Origin: Allorhizobium borbori
Lineage (GTDB): Bacteria; Pseudomonadota; Alphaproteobacteria; Rhizobiales; Rhizobiaceae
Assembly: GCF_014196535.1 (NCBI RefSeq)
Contig: NZ_JACIDU010000002.1
Coordinates: 124,001-188,000, forward strand
Direction of reading: 5' to 3'
DNA: 64,000 nucleotides
Below, piece after piece: positions 28,743 to 38,049 of the stretch; the stretch's first letter is position 1, and each line of letters opens with the position of its first letter. The notes beneath the pieces were generated by a model. It was not told the DNA's origin. It ran no database searches and saw nothing but the letters and a program-made list of their open reading frames with translations. The translations under genes and the position numbers were made by a program.

Positions 28743-28768
28743 AAAGCCCGACGCAAGCGCCGGGCTTT
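28743..28768. terminator. Hairpin between the HAD pseudogene and the yebC-type gene
   Basis: AAAGCCCG pairs with CGGGCTTT, with three T or A at each end, between two convergent genes. The T run is short, so termination is weak or needs help. Confidence 0.55.
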
Positions 28769-28788
28769 GATGCGATCACAAGAGAGGA

Positions 28789-29535
28789 TCAGGCCGAAAG
28801 CTTGGCCATGACTTCGTCGGACACCTCGAAATTCGAATAGACGTTCTGCACATCGTCATCGTCTTCCAGATTGTCGATCAGCTTCATCAGCGACTGGGCC
28901 TTTTCCTCGTCCACCGGAATGGTGTTCTGCGGCTTCCAGACGGCCTTGACGGTTTCGGCTTCGCCGAGCGTGGCTTCGAGCGCCTTGGAAACCTCACCGA
29001 TATCCTCGAAACCGCAATAGATGGTGTGCCCTTCCTCGTCGGTCTCGACGTCTTCGGCGCCGGCCTCGATGGCGGCTTCCATCACCTTGTCGGCATCGCC
29101 GACGGCAAGCTTGTAGGTGATTTCGCCGACGCGATCGAAGGAGAAGGACACCGAACCGGTTTCGCCGAGCGCACCGCCAGCCTTGGTGAAGATCGAACGG
29201 ACGTTGGAGGCGGTGCGGTTGCGGTTGTCGGTCAGCGCCTCAACGATGACGGCAACGCCGCCGGGGCCGTAGCCTTCGTAGCGCACTTCATCGTAGTTCT
29301 CGCCATCATTGCCGGCGGCCTTCTTGATGGCGCGTTCAATGTTGTCCTTCGGCATGGACTGGGCCTTGGCGTTCTGGATGGCCAGACGCAGGCGCGGGTT
29401 CATGTTCGGATCGGGCATGCCCGTCTTGGCGGCGACGGTGATTTCGCGCGCGAGCTTGGAAAACATCTTGGATCGCACGGAGTCCTGCTTGCCCTTGCGA
29501 TGCATGATGTTTTTGAACTGTGAATGGCCAGCCAT
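28789..29535 (-). CDS. YebC/PmpR family regulator
   Basis: A 248-residue protein of the YebC/TACO1 family. Family members were described as DNA-binding regulators and more recently as factors that help ribosomes through difficult nascent sequences. The N-terminal signature [18 protein letters not shown] is diagnostic, followed by the acidic middle domain ([21 protein letters not shown]) and the C-terminal domain. The ATG at 29535 has AAGGGG six bases upstream; the longer frame from 29553 adds only six unlikely residues. In many bacteria yebC lies next to ruvC; here it lies about 5.5 kb away. Confidence 0.96.
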   Translation of the reverse strand: MAGHSQFKNIMHRKGKQDSVRSKMFSKLAREITVAAKTGMPDPNMNPRLRLAIQNAKAQSMPKDNIERAIKKAAGNDGENYDEVRYEGYGPGGVAVIVEALTDNRNRTASNVRSIFTKAGGALGETGSVSFSFDRVGEITYKLAVGDADKVMEAAIEAGAEDVETDEEGHTIYCGFEDIGEVSKALEATLGEAETVKAVWKPQNTIPVDEEKAQSLMKLIDNLEDDDDVQNVYSNFEVSDEVMAKLSA

Positions 29536-29619
29536 GACACCCCTTGACGTCAAATTTTACGGATTGGGGGCCTTATAAGAGCGAAAGCGCCCGCGTTCAA
29601 GGGCAAGGCCGCTTTTTGC

Positions 29620-30474
29620 TCACATGCCGCTGAGCACGAGGATGGACGGTTTTTTCGGCAGTGTGCGCATCGAAACCGTCACGCTGTCGCTCATGGAAAA
29701 GGACACGTCGAACTTGCCGTCGAACATTTCGATGAAGCGGTCGCGTGGATTGCCAGGCCGGTGCATGGGCAGGATAAGCGAGGAGCGCAACCGCTTCACC
29801 ACCCGGCTCATGCTGTCTGCCCCCATCGTCAGCCCGCCATCGACGGGCACCATCAGCACGTCGAGACGGCCGATCTCTGCATAATGCGTGTCCGTGAGTT
29901 CGTGATGGAGATGGCCGAGATGGCCGATGCAGAGGCCGGCCATCTCATAGATGAAGATCGAATTCTGGTCGGGCTCCATCGTATCCGCCCCGTCATCGGC
30001 GCCCCATCCCCGGAAGGTGCGCATGTCCGTCGTGACGTTCCGGATATAGGTGTCGCCCACCACCAGATCATGGTCGGCCTTGGTGCCGGGCTCATCGCCC
30101 CAGCCATGCAGCACATGGGCAATCGCCGGATCGGGGGTCAGGGTGAAATGCGAGGCGTGCGCCCGGTTCATGGTGGCAACCATCGGCGCCGGGGAAATCG
30201 GAAACCAGCCATTATAGTCAGTGGCGATCCGCACGCCCTCCGGGCTTTGGAGAAGAAAGGTCGAATGGCCGATGAAGGTGATCGTCACCTCGTCTTTGGC
30301 TGCAACGCCGGCAACGAAACTGATATCCTTGGGACTGAAGCTGGCGAAGGTGACGCCGGGCAAGCGGCTCGCAATGGCCTGGCACTGGCTGACAGGTGCC
30401 CGGGCGGCTTGCGCACGAACATCCACCGCGAAAGACAACAGGGCAGTAACGACTACGGCAAGCATCCTGAACAT
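29620..30474 (-). CDS. Secreted MBL-fold metallo-hydrolase
   Basis: A 284-residue precursor with a signal peptide (MFRMLAVVVTALLSFAVDVRAQA) and a metallo-beta-lactamase fold resembling the UlaG-like branch: ITFIGHSTFLLQS, a metal-binding HASHF, GHLGHLHHEL, VPVDGG and a late PMHRPGNP. Histidines and aspartates expected for two zinc ions are present. The enzyme should act in the periplasm. Substrate unknown; UlaG-like members include lactonases and phospholipase-D-type enzymes, so nothing specific follows. It stands alone between the yebC-type gene and a chemoreceptor. Confidence 0.88.
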   Translation of the reverse strand: MFRMLAVVVTALLSFAVDVRAQAARAPVSQCQAIASRLPGVTFASFSPKDISFVAGVAAKDEVTITFIGHSTFLLQSPEGVRIATDYNGWFPISPAPMVATMNRAHASHFTLTPDPAIAHVLHGWGDEPGTKADHDLVVGDTYIRNVTTDMRTFRGWGADDGADTMEPDQNSIFIYEMAGLCIGHLGHLHHELTDTHYAEIGRLDVLMVPVDGGLTMGADSMSRVVKRLRSSLILPMHRPGNPRDRFIEMFDGKFDVSFSMSDSVTVSMRTLPKKPSILVLSGM

Positions 30475-30586
30475 GGCAAGGCTCGCATCCGGTCTTCGAT
30501 CTGAAGCGTAAGGATGCGGCAGCGGTCGCGGGGCGTAAAGCCGTTTACCGGCCCCGCCCCCTCACATTCGCGTCATCGTGAAAAGT

Positions 30587-31939
30587 TCAGACGCCGCCGG
30601 TGCGTTCCAGAAGGCGAAGCTGAGCTAGCACCTCGTTCGAGGCCACCTCGACGCAGGCCAGTTCGTGCAGCGCGCCGGCAATATCGCCCTTGTTATAGAG
30701 GCGCACCGCATCGATACCGTGCTGATGAACGCGGCAATGGGGGTCGTCCAGCGCAATGAAGGCCGGTTTCTGCCCAGCAGGTGTGCCGCGCATGGATTGA
30801 TACCACTTACCGAGACGGCAGTTGCGGTGATCGGCCAGTTCCTCGACCCGCAGTCCCTCACGCCCGATCATCATGTCGGCCAGACGCTTCTTCCAGATGA
30901 CGTGGTCGGATTGCGCCAGCTTGATGATCTTGCCGGGCAGGTTACAGCCTGCCAGTTGCTGAAGCTGCGTGTTCAAGGAGGATTGGGCCATATCCATGGC
31001 GCCGATCACCCGTTCGAGATCGCGCGTCGACCTTGCGGAATTGCCGGCAACGGTCGCGATCCCCGCAGCAACGCTCTGGGCACTGGCGCGTTGCTGCTCC
31101 AGTGCAACGGCGATCTGGTCGACATTGCCCACGGCCTCATCGATCATTACGGCTGCCGAAGCCAATGTGGACTGAAGCATTTCAACCGCCTGCGTTCCCT
31201 CCGTGACACTGGCGCGGCTCTGGTTCATCGAAGAGACCATCGCCCCAAGGCCACTGTGCAGCTTGCCGATGATGTCGCCGATTTCCACCGTTGCAGCCGC
31301 CGTGCGATCGGACAGGGATTTCACCTCCGAGGCGACAACGGCAAAGCCACGCCCCGCATCACCGGCGCGGGCAGCTTCCACCGCCGCGTTGATGGCCAGC
31401 ATGTTGGTCTGAGAGGCAATCTTCTTGATGCCTGTGGCGATGCCGGAAATACGGTTGGAGAGTTCCTGAATGGAGCCGATGCGCTCGTTCGTGTCGGTCA
31501 CGGCCGCATTGATGGTCCGCATCCGTTCACCGGTTTCGCTGAGTGCCGCCTTGCTGCTGCCGCAGGCCTTTTCGGCGGCCCTCGCCTTGCGGGCCACCTC
31601 CTGCCCGCGGTCGGCAATCTCGCGCACCGTCACCACCATCTCGTCGGCAGCGGTCGCAATCGCCTGCGCCTCCTCATCCACCTGCCGGAAATTGTAAAGC
31701 AGATTGGCCGACATGACCGCTGTTTCGTTGACCCCGACGGATACAGCAACGACATCCGTCAGCGATGCGGCGGTCTGCCGCTGCACTTTTTCGATAAGCC
31801 GTGCGACCGCGCACGACAAAGGGTCCGTGCCGGCGGGAATGCGCATGTAGTCGCCTTCAATCGCGGCCTCGATACAAGACAGGAGATCGTCCGCAACCGG
31901 TTCGCTCCCCTCAAACAACTGCTCCGCCGCCGATGCCAC
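30587..31939 (-). CDS. Cytoplasmic chemoreceptor with C-terminal CZB domain
   Basis: A 450-residue methyl-accepting protein without membrane helices. The signalling domain contains the conserved tip ([35 protein letters not shown] region). The C-terminal 110 residues form a CZB domain: [12 protein letters not shown], the diagnostic [11 protein letters not shown] (zinc ligands His and Cys) and [11 protein letters not shown] domains bind zinc and report oxidants such as hypochlorite or zinc level. The N-terminal 70 residues are unassigned. I chose the GTG at 31939 because GGGAGG lies eight bases upstream; the in-frame start further up is only a TTG. Confidence 0.92.
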   Translation of the reverse strand: MASAAEQLFEGSEPVADDLLSCIEAAIEGDYMRIPAGTDPLSCAVARLIEKVQRQTAASLTDVVAVSVGVNETAVMSANLLYNFRQVDEEAQAIATAADEMVVTVREIADRGQEVARKARAAEKACGSSKAALSETGERMRTINAAVTDTNERIGSIQELSNRISGIATGIKKIASQTNMLAINAAVEAARAGDAGRGFAVVASEVKSLSDRTAAATVEIGDIIGKLHSGLGAMVSSMNQSRASVTEGTQAVEMLQSTLASAAVMIDEAVGNVDQIAVALEQQRASAQSVAAGIATVAGNSARSTRDLERVIGAMDMAQSSLNTQLQQLAGCNLPGKIIKLAQSDHVIWKKRLADMMIGREGLRVEELADHRNCRLGKWYQSMRGTPAGQKPAFIALDDPHCRVHQHGIDAVRLYNKGDIAGALHELACVEVASNEVLAQLRLLERTGGV

Positions 31940-32066
31940 TGCGTTTCCTCCCGCAACCTGTAGATACAAACAATTTTGTCTGGACCAATTGATATTGCAC
32001 TAAGGTTGACAGAAGCTTGCGCCAGGCAATATTTCCCCCATAAATTTAGGGGTGCTAAAAAACGGG

Positions 32067-32891
32067 TCAGCCCCAGAAATCGGGCAGCGTTTCCGCAAGA
32101 CGCGGGCCGATGCGCAACGGCGCCACCTTTTCAGCAAGCCCCGTGCGGTCCGAAATCTCAACGCCGACGCCGCAGATCGTGGCGGGACCGTGGGCGGCCT
32201 CGAAGCGACCCTTCGGCATCTTGGAAATGAAGCGGTTCAGCGGCTCTTCCTTGTCCATGCCGAGCGAGGAATCGTAGTCACCGCACATGCCGGCATCCGA
32301 CATATAGGCCGTGCCGCCGTTGAGGATCTGGTGATCCGCCGTCGGCACATGGGTATGGGTGCCGACCACGAGGCTGGCTCGACCATCGACGAAATGGGCG
32401 AAGCATTGCTTTTCGCTGGTGGCCTCGGCGTGGAAATCGAACACCACGGCATCGGCGGCCTCGCCCAGCGGACAGGCGTCAAGGATCGCTTCCGCCGACT
32501 TGAAGGGGTCGTCCAGTTCCGGGTGCATGAAGACGCGGCCCATGACGTTGGCCACGAGAATACGGGCGCCATTGCGGGCGAAGAACACGCCGGAACCCTT
32601 GCCAGGCGTGCCGGCGGGATAGTTGGCGGGACGCAGGAACTGGTCATGACGGGTGGAGAACACCACCGCTTCCTTCTGGTCCCAGACATGGTTGCCGGTC
32701 GTCACGACATCGGCGCCTGCATTGATCGTCTCGAGGAAGATGTCCTCGGTAATGCCGAAGCCGCCGGCAGCGTTCTCACCGTTGACGATCACGAAATCGA
32801 GTTTCAGGTCGGAGATCAATCCCGGCAATCTGTTCCAGACCGCCACTCGGCCCGTCTTGCCAACCATATCGCCCAGAAACAGCAACCGCAT
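32067..32891 (-). CDS. YmdB-type metallophosphoesterase
   Basis: A 274-residue protein of the TIGR00282/YmdB family, cyclic-nucleotide phosphodiesterases studied in Bacillus, where YmdB affects biofilm and motility decisions. Visible metal-site blocks are MRLLFLGDMVGK, VNGENAAGGFGI, TTGNHVWDQKE, VVGTHTHVPTAD and GMCGDYDS. The family length is 260-280. The ATG at 32891 is used. In Rhizobiales this gene sits beside the 5-formyl-THF cyclo-ligase gene, as here, with a 340-base gap between. Cytoplasmic; substrate in this group not proven. Confidence 0.94.
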   Translation of the reverse strand: MRLLFLGDMVGKTGRVAVWNRLPGLISDLKLDFVIVNGENAAGGFGITEDIFLETINAGADVVTTGNHVWDQKEAVVFSTRHDQFLRPANYPAGTPGKGSGVFFARNGARILVANVMGRVFMHPELDDPFKSAEAILDACPLGEAADAVVFDFHAEATSEKQCFAHFVDGRASLVVGTHTHVPTADHQILNGGTAYMSDAGMCGDYDSSLGMDKEEPLNRFISKMPKGRFEAAHGPATICGVGVEISDRTGLAEKVAPLRIGPRLAETLPDFWG

Positions 32892-33231
32892 GATGCCACA
32901 GCCCCCTTCATTCCAATCCGGAAAAGCCGCGCTCCGCTGCCACAGCGGTCATCCAAATGTCATACGGCTTGCGGGACTTCTGCCACTTCCGGGCGGGAAA
33001 AGGCAATGCCACCGAGCATGGATTCCCGCCTTTTTACCCGCGACGGGCGAAAAAGACACGCCCTGCCGCCCCGCGCACCACGCAAGCCTGCTCCGAAATC
33101 GGTCACGATCACCAGAATACCCCGGAAAACAAGGATTCTGACACCCTTTCCATACCAGCCGTTAATCCTGGCATTCGATCGTGACCCCGTATTTCGAACG
33201 GAGACGGCCGATGCGGTTCCTTCGGCGGCGG
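32892..33231. other. Gene-free stretch between ymdB-type gene and cyclo-ligase gene
   Basis: About 340 bases with no convincing gene on either strand; open frames such as 32957-33184 have no ribosome-binding site or domain. I see no clear terminator or repeat. It probably contains the promoter of the ymdB-type gene. Confidence 0.4.
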
Positions 33232-33813
33232 TCAGTTCGGATCGGGAAGAATTCTGAGGCCGGTTTCGGTCAGGATAGCCGCCATCGGCACATCATGCGG
33301 ATCCTCGGGCACTGCCGCCACTTCCTGACAGGCGAAAGCCACACCGATGAGACGAGGCGAAAGGCCACGCTTTCGCATCCTGTCGATGGCGCGGTCATAG
33401 TGCCCGGCCCCGTAACCGATGCGGTTGCCCCGCCCGTCAAAAACGGACAGTGGCAGGAGGATGATGTCGGGATCGACAAGCGGCGCATCGGGCCTCGGTC
33501 CCATCGTGCCCCAACCGGCATCGACAAGCGGCTCGGCGGGATCATAAGCACGAAAGACGATGGTTTCCCGATCGAGAACGGCAGGCAGGCAAAGCCGCGC
33601 GCCCTTTTCAGACAGCATCGCCATCAGCGGCATGATGTCCGCCTCCGAGCGGATCGGATAATAGCCGGAGATGATGGCACCCGGCGGCACGTCGAGCCCG
33701 GCCAGCCCGTGACGCTGGATCGCCGTGCTTTTCTCCGCCCGCTCCGTGATGGAAAGATCGTCCCGGATGGCAAGTCGCGCCGCACGCAAACCGGCCTTGG
33801 TGTCTCCAGACAT
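33232..33813 (-). CDS. 5-formyltetrahydrofolate cyclo-ligase
   Basis: Converts 5-formyl-THF to 5,10-methenyl-THF with ATP, recycling a folate storage form. The 193-residue protein has the family landmarks ISGYYPIRSEADIMPL, DPDIILLPLSVFDGRGNRIGYGAGHYDR (substrate loop) and GVAFACQE. The ATG at 33813 has GGGAGGG eight bases upstream; the longer frame from 33885 is not protein-like. In E. coli the homologue (ygfA/fau) follows 6S RNA and zapA; here the same three genes are within 4 kb, with PPK2, LysE and GGDEF genes between. Confidence 0.96.
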   Translation of the reverse strand: MSGDTKAGLRAARLAIRDDLSITERAEKSTAIQRHGLAGLDVPPGAIISGYYPIRSEADIMPLMAMLSEKGARLCLPAVLDRETIVFRAYDPAEPLVDAGWGTMGPRPDAPLVDPDIILLPLSVFDGRGNRIGYGAGHYDRAIDRMRKRGLSPRLIGVAFACQEVAAVPEDPHDVPMAAILTETGLRILPDPN

Positions 33814-33850
33814 GACAAATCCCTCCCCGCAACAAACAGGGAGGGACCAT

Positions 33851-33940
33851 AGAGCATTTCCAGCGGAAGTGTGAACCGGTTTCACGTCCGGAAATGCGTA
33901 ATAACAAAGAGACAGAGCGTTTCCGCCTCAACGGAAACGC
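33851..33940 (+). repeat. Dispersed palindromic repeat, copy 1
   Basis: The first hairpin (CATTTCC ... GGAAATG, with GTGTGAACCGGTTTCAC inside) is followed by a linker (AATAACAAAGAGACAGA) and a perfect second hairpin GCGTTTCCG-CCTCAA-CGGAAACGC. The copy at 46756-46853 has the same layout and similar sequence. It resembles the abundant intergenic palindromes of Rhizobiaceae. Confidence 0.75.
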
Positions 33941-33971
33941 GACAGGAAACCCCTTTGACGACGAAAGACCG

Positions 33972-35024
33972 TCAGCGGGCGTTGCGGCGGCTGTCAGGAT
34001 GCAGCGTCTTGCCGAGAATACTGTCATCGCGGCCGATGACGTGGGCGCTGGCGCCGACGATCAGCGGATCGGCCTCCTCGACCGGATGTTCGCCCGGCTG
34101 CTGGTAGGGCAGCGACCGCAGGAAATGACGCATGCAATTGATGCGCGCGCGCTTCTTGTCATCCGACTTGACGATGGTCCACGGCGCATCGGCCGTATCG
34201 GTAAAGAAGAACATCGCTTCCTTCGCCTCGGTGTAATCATCCCATTTACCGAGTGAGGCCTTGTCGATGGGCGACAGCTTCCACTGCTTCAACGGATCGG
34301 TCTCGCGCTGCTGGAAGCGGCGGGCCTGCTCCTCGCGCGTCACCGAGAACCAGTATTTGAACAGACGGATGCCGGAACGCACCATCATCTTTTCAAGGTC
34401 GGGGCATTCGCGCATGAATTCCAGATAGTCGTTCGGCGTGCAAAAACCCATGACGCGCTCCACACCGGCGCGGTTGTACCAGGAGCGATCGAAGAAGACG
34501 ATTTCGCCACCGGCCGGCAGATGCTCCAGATAACGCTGGAAATACCATTGCGTCTTCTCGCGCTCGGTGGGCTTTTCCAGCGCCACGATGCGCGCCCCGC
34601 GCGGATTGAGATGTTCCATGTAGCGCTTGATCGTGCCGCCCTTGCCGGCGGCATCGCGACCCTCGAAGATCACGACGATCTTCTGGCCGGTTTCCTTGAC
34701 CCAGTTCTGCGCCTTCAGAAGCTCGACCTGCAGATGCGCCATCTGCGCCATGTAGGTCTTGTTCGGCATGCGGTTGCGATAGGGATATTCGCCGGTTTCG
34801 AAGGTGTGGCGAATAGCCTCCGGGTCCTTGCGCAGGCTGCGCGTATCCAGATGGCGGATGATGGCGGGCGCTGGCAGCGCCTCTGCGACGGTATCGGCAC
34901 CGGTCTCCGCAGCGGGCTGATCGGCAAAGACCGGCAACGGCTCCACGCTATCCGGCATCGGCGCCGGCAGGCTGTTTTCAGGGGTAAAAGTTGCGTTTGC
35001 GATAGCGTTGTTGTCTTCCGTCAT
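33972..35024 (-). CDS. ppk2: Polyphosphate kinase 2
   Basis: PPK2 enzymes use polyphosphate to phosphorylate nucleoside mono- or diphosphates, or the reverse. The 350-residue protein is a single-domain PPK2. About 60 residues of acidic, proline-rich N-terminus precede SLRKDPEAIRHTFETGEYPY; then come Walker A (FEGRDAAGKGGTIKRY), NPRGARIVALEKPTEREKTQWYFQRY, Walker B-like FFDRSWYNRAGVERVMGF and the lid segment. The ATG at 35024 follows a GGGACGG stretch; the frame upstream overlaps the divergent LysE gene region and is not conserved in character. The subclass (ADP- or GDP-preferring) cannot be read from the sequence. Confidence 0.95.
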   Translation of the reverse strand: MTEDNNAIANATFTPENSLPAPMPDSVEPLPVFADQPAAETGADTVAEALPAPAIIRHLDTRSLRKDPEAIRHTFETGEYPYRNRMPNKTYMAQMAHLQVELLKAQNWVKETGQKIVVIFEGRDAAGKGGTIKRYMEHLNPRGARIVALEKPTEREKTQWYFQRYLEHLPAGGEIVFFDRSWYNRAGVERVMGFCTPNDYLEFMRECPDLEKMMVRSGIRLFKYWFSVTREEQARRFQQRETDPLKQWKLSPIDKASLGKWDDYTEAKEAMFFFTDTADAPWTIVKSDDKKRARINCMRHFLRSLPYQQPGEHPVEEADPLIVGASAHVIGRDDSILGKTLHPDSRRNAR

Positions 35025-35190
35025 TCCGTCCCGTCCCGTCGATTGAAAATTAACACAAAGCAAACTTCCGCCTGCGGCCGAACGCCCGCATTGATCGAAG
35101 TCAATGCGGCGAAACAAGTTTGACGGGGCGTCTGGCGAAGCTTCGCCGAAGGCGTTAGAACCGGACGAATGCCGCACCGGACCTTACGCC

Positions 35191-35820
35191 ATGACCCTTC
35201 AGACCATCCTCTGGTTCATCCCCGCCTGCTTCGCGCTCAACATGGCCTTCGGTCCCAATAACCTGCTGGCGCTGACCAACGGCGCACGGGAAGGGGTAGC
35301 CGTCACCCTCATCGCCTCGCTCGGACGCATTCTGGCTTTCGCGCTGATGATCGCGGTCACCGCCCTTGGTCTCGGTGCGCTGCTGATGGCCTCAGAAGTC
35401 CTTTTTTCGACGGTGAAGTGGGCAGGTGCGGCCTATCTCGTCTGGCTCGGCATCAAGCTGCTGCGCTCGGGCGCACCGACGCTCGCCGCGCTGGGGGCCG
35501 TCAACCGCCACACGCCGGTCAAGGTACTGGCCCGACAGGAATTCCTGATTGCCATCGGCAATCCCAAGGCGATCCTGATCTTCACCGCCTTCTTCCCGCA
35601 ATTCATCGATCGCGATCAATATATGACGAGCTTCGCTGTGCTCGGCATCATTTTCCTTCTGCTGGAACTCGCCGCCATCGCCATCTATGCCGCGCTCGGC
35701 ACACGGCTCAGGGCCATCGCCGGGAATGCCAGCCGCTTCCGCACGCTGAACCGCATCAGCGGCGGGCTGATGATCGGTTTCGGCGTCATGCTGGCGCTCG
35801 CCAGCCGTCCGTCCTCATGA
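35191..35820 (+). CDS. LysE family amino-acid or metabolite exporter
   Basis: A 209-residue inner-membrane protein with six hydrophobic segments in the LysE/RhtB arrangement. The N-terminal helix contains the family motif NMAFGPNNLLALTNGAREG, the third is AAYLVWLGIKLLRSG and the middle has FLIAIGNPKAILIFTAFFPQF. Such transporters export amino acids, homoserine lactone or related compounds; the substrate is not predictable. The ATG at 35191 has no strong ribosome-binding site. It is divergent from ppk2 and precedes the GGDEF gene by about 100 bases. Confidence 0.93.
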   Translation: MTLQTILWFIPACFALNMAFGPNNLLALTNGAREGVAVTLIASLGRILAFALMIAVTALGLGALLMASEVLFSTVKWAGAAYLVWLGIKLLRSGAPTLAALGAVNRHTPVKVLARQEFLIAIGNPKAILIFTAFFPQFIDRDQYMTSFAVLGIIFLLLELAAIAIYAALGTRLRAIAGNASRFRTLNRISGGLMIGFGVMLALASRPSS

Positions 35821-35921
35821 AACGCCGGATGATGACCGATGAAATACCCGTCATTATGGCAGGAATAAATTAGCGACTCTCGCCTAAGGTGTTCCACGAG
35901 GAGCCCATTGCGAAGGTTGCC

Positions 35922-36809
35922 ATGGAAGAAACTCGAACCGTCATCTTTGACCTGATGCGCGGATCGCAAGCGCCGATCAGCGTTTTCGATGATCAGGACA
36001 GGTTGCGCTTTGCCAACGACGCCTTTCGCGCCACCTTCGATCTGGCCGCCGACGCACACCCGACCTGGGCGGAAATCATGCGGTCCAACTGGCTCGGGAC
36101 GCGCGGCACCGCCATCACATCCGCGGATTTCGAGAAATGGCTGACATCCGCCCAGTCCCGCCGCGGCAAGGAATCGTTTCGTGGCTTCGAAGCGGATATG
36201 CAGGACGGCAAGTGGTTCTGGATGACGGAAACCGTCGGCCCGAACGGCTGGATGCTGTGCATCGCTGTCGACATCAGCACCCTTGCCTGCGCCGACCGTG
36301 ACCTGCGCTACGACCGCGATCTGGCGCTGCGCGCCTCACGGACCGATGAGTTGACCGGCATCGCCAACCGCCGCCAGGTTATGGAAAAGCTTGACGAACT
36401 GATTTCCGGCAATGCGGGCGGCTGCATTGCCGTCTTCGATCTCGACCACTTCAAATCGATCAACGATACGCTGGGTCACGCTGGCGGTGATGCCGTGCTG
36501 ATCGATTTTTCCCGCCGGGTCAGCGGTGCGGTAAGACGCACGGATTCCTTCGGGCGCATTGGCGGCGAGGAGTTCCTGTTCGTGATGCCGCAAACCCCGA
36601 TCGAAAAAGCCCTCGCACTGCTGGAATGCCTGCGTCAGGACCTGCGCGCGCGGTCCCCTGTGCCGGAAAGGCCGGATTTTCGTTATACCTTCTCCGTCGG
36701 CATCACAGAAGTCACGCCCGGCGATAGTACCCACGCCGCACTCTCTCGCGCCGATAGCGCCTGCTATCAGGCCAAAAAGACGGGACGCGACCGCATCGTC
36801 AAGGCGTGA
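35922..36809 (+). CDS. PAS-GGDEF diguanylate cyclase
   Basis: A 295-residue protein predicted to make cyclic di-GMP from two GTP. Residues about 15-130 are a PAS domain (PISVFDDQDRLRFANDAF, then WFWMTETVGPNGWMLCIAVDIS). A short helix leads to the GGDEF domain (DELTGIANRRQ, AVFDLDHFKSINDTLGH, GGEEF active site). The inhibitory I-site RRTD lies five residues before GGEEF, so product feedback is expected. No membrane helix. The ATG at 35922 with AAGG upstream is preferred over a GTG at 35889. It is convergent with the 6S RNA and zapA. Confidence 0.95.
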   Translation: MEETRTVIFDLMRGSQAPISVFDDQDRLRFANDAFRATFDLAADAHPTWAEIMRSNWLGTRGTAITSADFEKWLTSAQSRRGKESFRGFEADMQDGKWFWMTETVGPNGWMLCIAVDISTLACADRDLRYDRDLALRASRTDELTGIANRRQVMEKLDELISGNAGGCIAVFDLDHFKSINDTLGHAGGDAVLIDFSRRVSGAVRRTDSFGRIGGEEFLFVMPQTPIEKALALLECLRQDLRARSPVPERPDFRYTFSVGITEVTPGDSTHAALSRADSACYQAKKTGRDRIVKA

Positions 36810-36844
36810 GGCCCGGCGTGCAACACATTGAAAGAAGGGAAAGG

Positions 36845-37001
36845 TGCGATCCACGACGACCGGTGGATGTTTACGATCCTGGGTGCCTACAAACGTAGGT
36901 GGGCGCCATATGTCCGGACCCACGGGTCCGGTCAGGGACAGCTCCCTTTGGATCGAGTATGGCCCCAGGGATTGTGGTTCCTGCCGGGAAGCGCAGACCG
37001 C
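36845..37001 (-). ncRNA. ssrS: Probable 6S RNA (SsrS)
   Basis: Directly downstream of zapA on the same strand, in the conserved zapA-ssrS-cyclo-ligase neighbourhood, is a 240-base non-coding region with 6S-like structure. A strong terminal hairpin CCGGACC-CGTG-GGTCCGG is flanked by unpaired stretches, which are enclosed by CGATCC pairing with GGATCG. The small side hairpin CCTAC-GTTT-GTAGG is present on the 3' arm, as I recall from alphaproteobacterial 6S RNAs. A TATATA box (37008-37013) could be the -10 element, placing the start near 37001. The ends are estimates. 6S RNA would bind RNA polymerase in stationary phase. Confidence 0.72.
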
Positions 37002-37048
37002 TTCGTGTATATAGGGCCAATCGGTGCGCCGCGCCAGAGGCGGGGCGA

Positions 37049-37429
37049 TCAATTCACGGGCGCTGAGGCTGGTCGCGCCGAAAGCCGCGCGGCAAGCGCC
37101 GTGATGCGCGCCGTCATCTCTTCCAGAGCTGCCGCCATTTCCAACTCGCGCGCCTCGCTATGGCTCGCGGCCCCATCGCGCGACTGGCGAAGGTTCGTTA
37201 CTTCGGCCTGAAGCGAAGCCACCTGCCGGGACAGTTCGCTCATCTCGTCCATGACCATGATACCGGCCATGACGGTCAGCCTCAGATCGCCGATTTCGCC
37301 GAACTGGCCCTTGAGATGGCCGACATAGCGGTCGAACCGCCCGGCGAGATCGACAAGATGCTGCTCCTGCCCTTCCTCGCAGGCCATGCGATAGGCCTTG
37401 CCGTCGATGTTTACCGTTACCTGTGCCAT
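37049..37429 (-). CDS. zapA: Cell division protein ZapA
   Basis: ZapA bundles FtsZ filaments at the division site. The 126-residue protein begins MAQVTVNIDGKAYRMACEEG and has the globular N-terminal domain (HLVDLAGRFDRYVGHL, GDLRLTVMAGIMVMDEM) followed by a coiled coil (SELSRQVASLQAEVTNLRQS onward) and an alanine-rich tail. The ATG at 37429 is used. It lies 28 bases downstream of a DUF4164 coiled-coil gene on the same strand and directly upstream of the 6S RNA. Confidence 0.95.
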   Translation of the reverse strand: MAQVTVNIDGKAYRMACEEGQEQHLVDLAGRFDRYVGHLKGQFGEIGDLRLTVMAGIMVMDEMSELSRQVASLQAEVTNLRQSRDGAASHSEARELEMAAALEEMTARITALAARLSARPASAPVN

Positions 37430-37457
37430 TGTCCGCCGCAACCTTTTGTCTTGCGCC

Positions 37458-37730
37458 TTACCGGTCGAGAACCGCCCTGATCGTCTCCATTGCCGTTACC
37501 AGACGGCGGGAAACCTCGCGGTTCACCTCCTCCAGCCGGTTCGCCCGGAACTCGGCCTGATCAAGCTCCTGCGCCAGACGGGCGCGATCGGCATGAACAC
37601 GTCGAACTTCGCCATCCGCCTCGTGATGCTGGCGTTCGCGGTCGATACGCGCATCGACCGCACTTTCGAGGGTCGCCATCGCGCGCCGCATCTCGCTGAG
37701 CACCGTATCCACCGATTTCCCTGTCGACAT
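37458..37730 (-). CDS. DUF4164 coiled-coil protein, zapA operon partner
   Basis: A 90-residue, highly charged, almost wholly helical protein (heptad-like leucine, alanine and valine spacing from about residue 5 to 85, with RVHADRARLAQELDQAEFRA). DUF4164 proteins are encoded beside zapA in Rhizobiales. Caulobacter has a comparable small coiled-coil protein encoded with zapA (ZauP) that binds ZapA, so a role in organising FtsZ is likely, but homology to ZauP is an inference. The ATG at 37730 is internal to a longer, less protein-like frame. It is probably cotranscribed with zapA. Confidence 0.85.
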   Translation of the reverse strand: MSTGKSVDTVLSEMRRAMATLESAVDARIDRERQHHEADGEVRRVHADRARLAQELDQAEFRANRLEEVNREVSRRLVTAMETIRAVLDR

Positions 37731-38049
37731 GCTGCCTGTCCCGGCCTTGCCCGCCGCGCATCGAATCGCACGGCATACTTTCAAACTGATAGCCGACAAT
37801 ATTCGCCGCAAACGATCCACGTCAATAAAGGGCGGATTTCCCGGCCAAGCGGGTTGTGGATGGCGCATTTTGCGGGGTGGGCGTGTCACGCCGATTTCAC
37901 GCGTGCGGATTAACAGGGAATCGTCGGGTTAAGCCTCCCCGATAGCCCCGGATTTATTGACATGGCCCGCGCAACTGATATGGAACAGGCCAATTTCGGA
38001 GGCCTTTGCCCCCCAACCCCACATCAGCGCCGAGAGAGATGGGACGATC

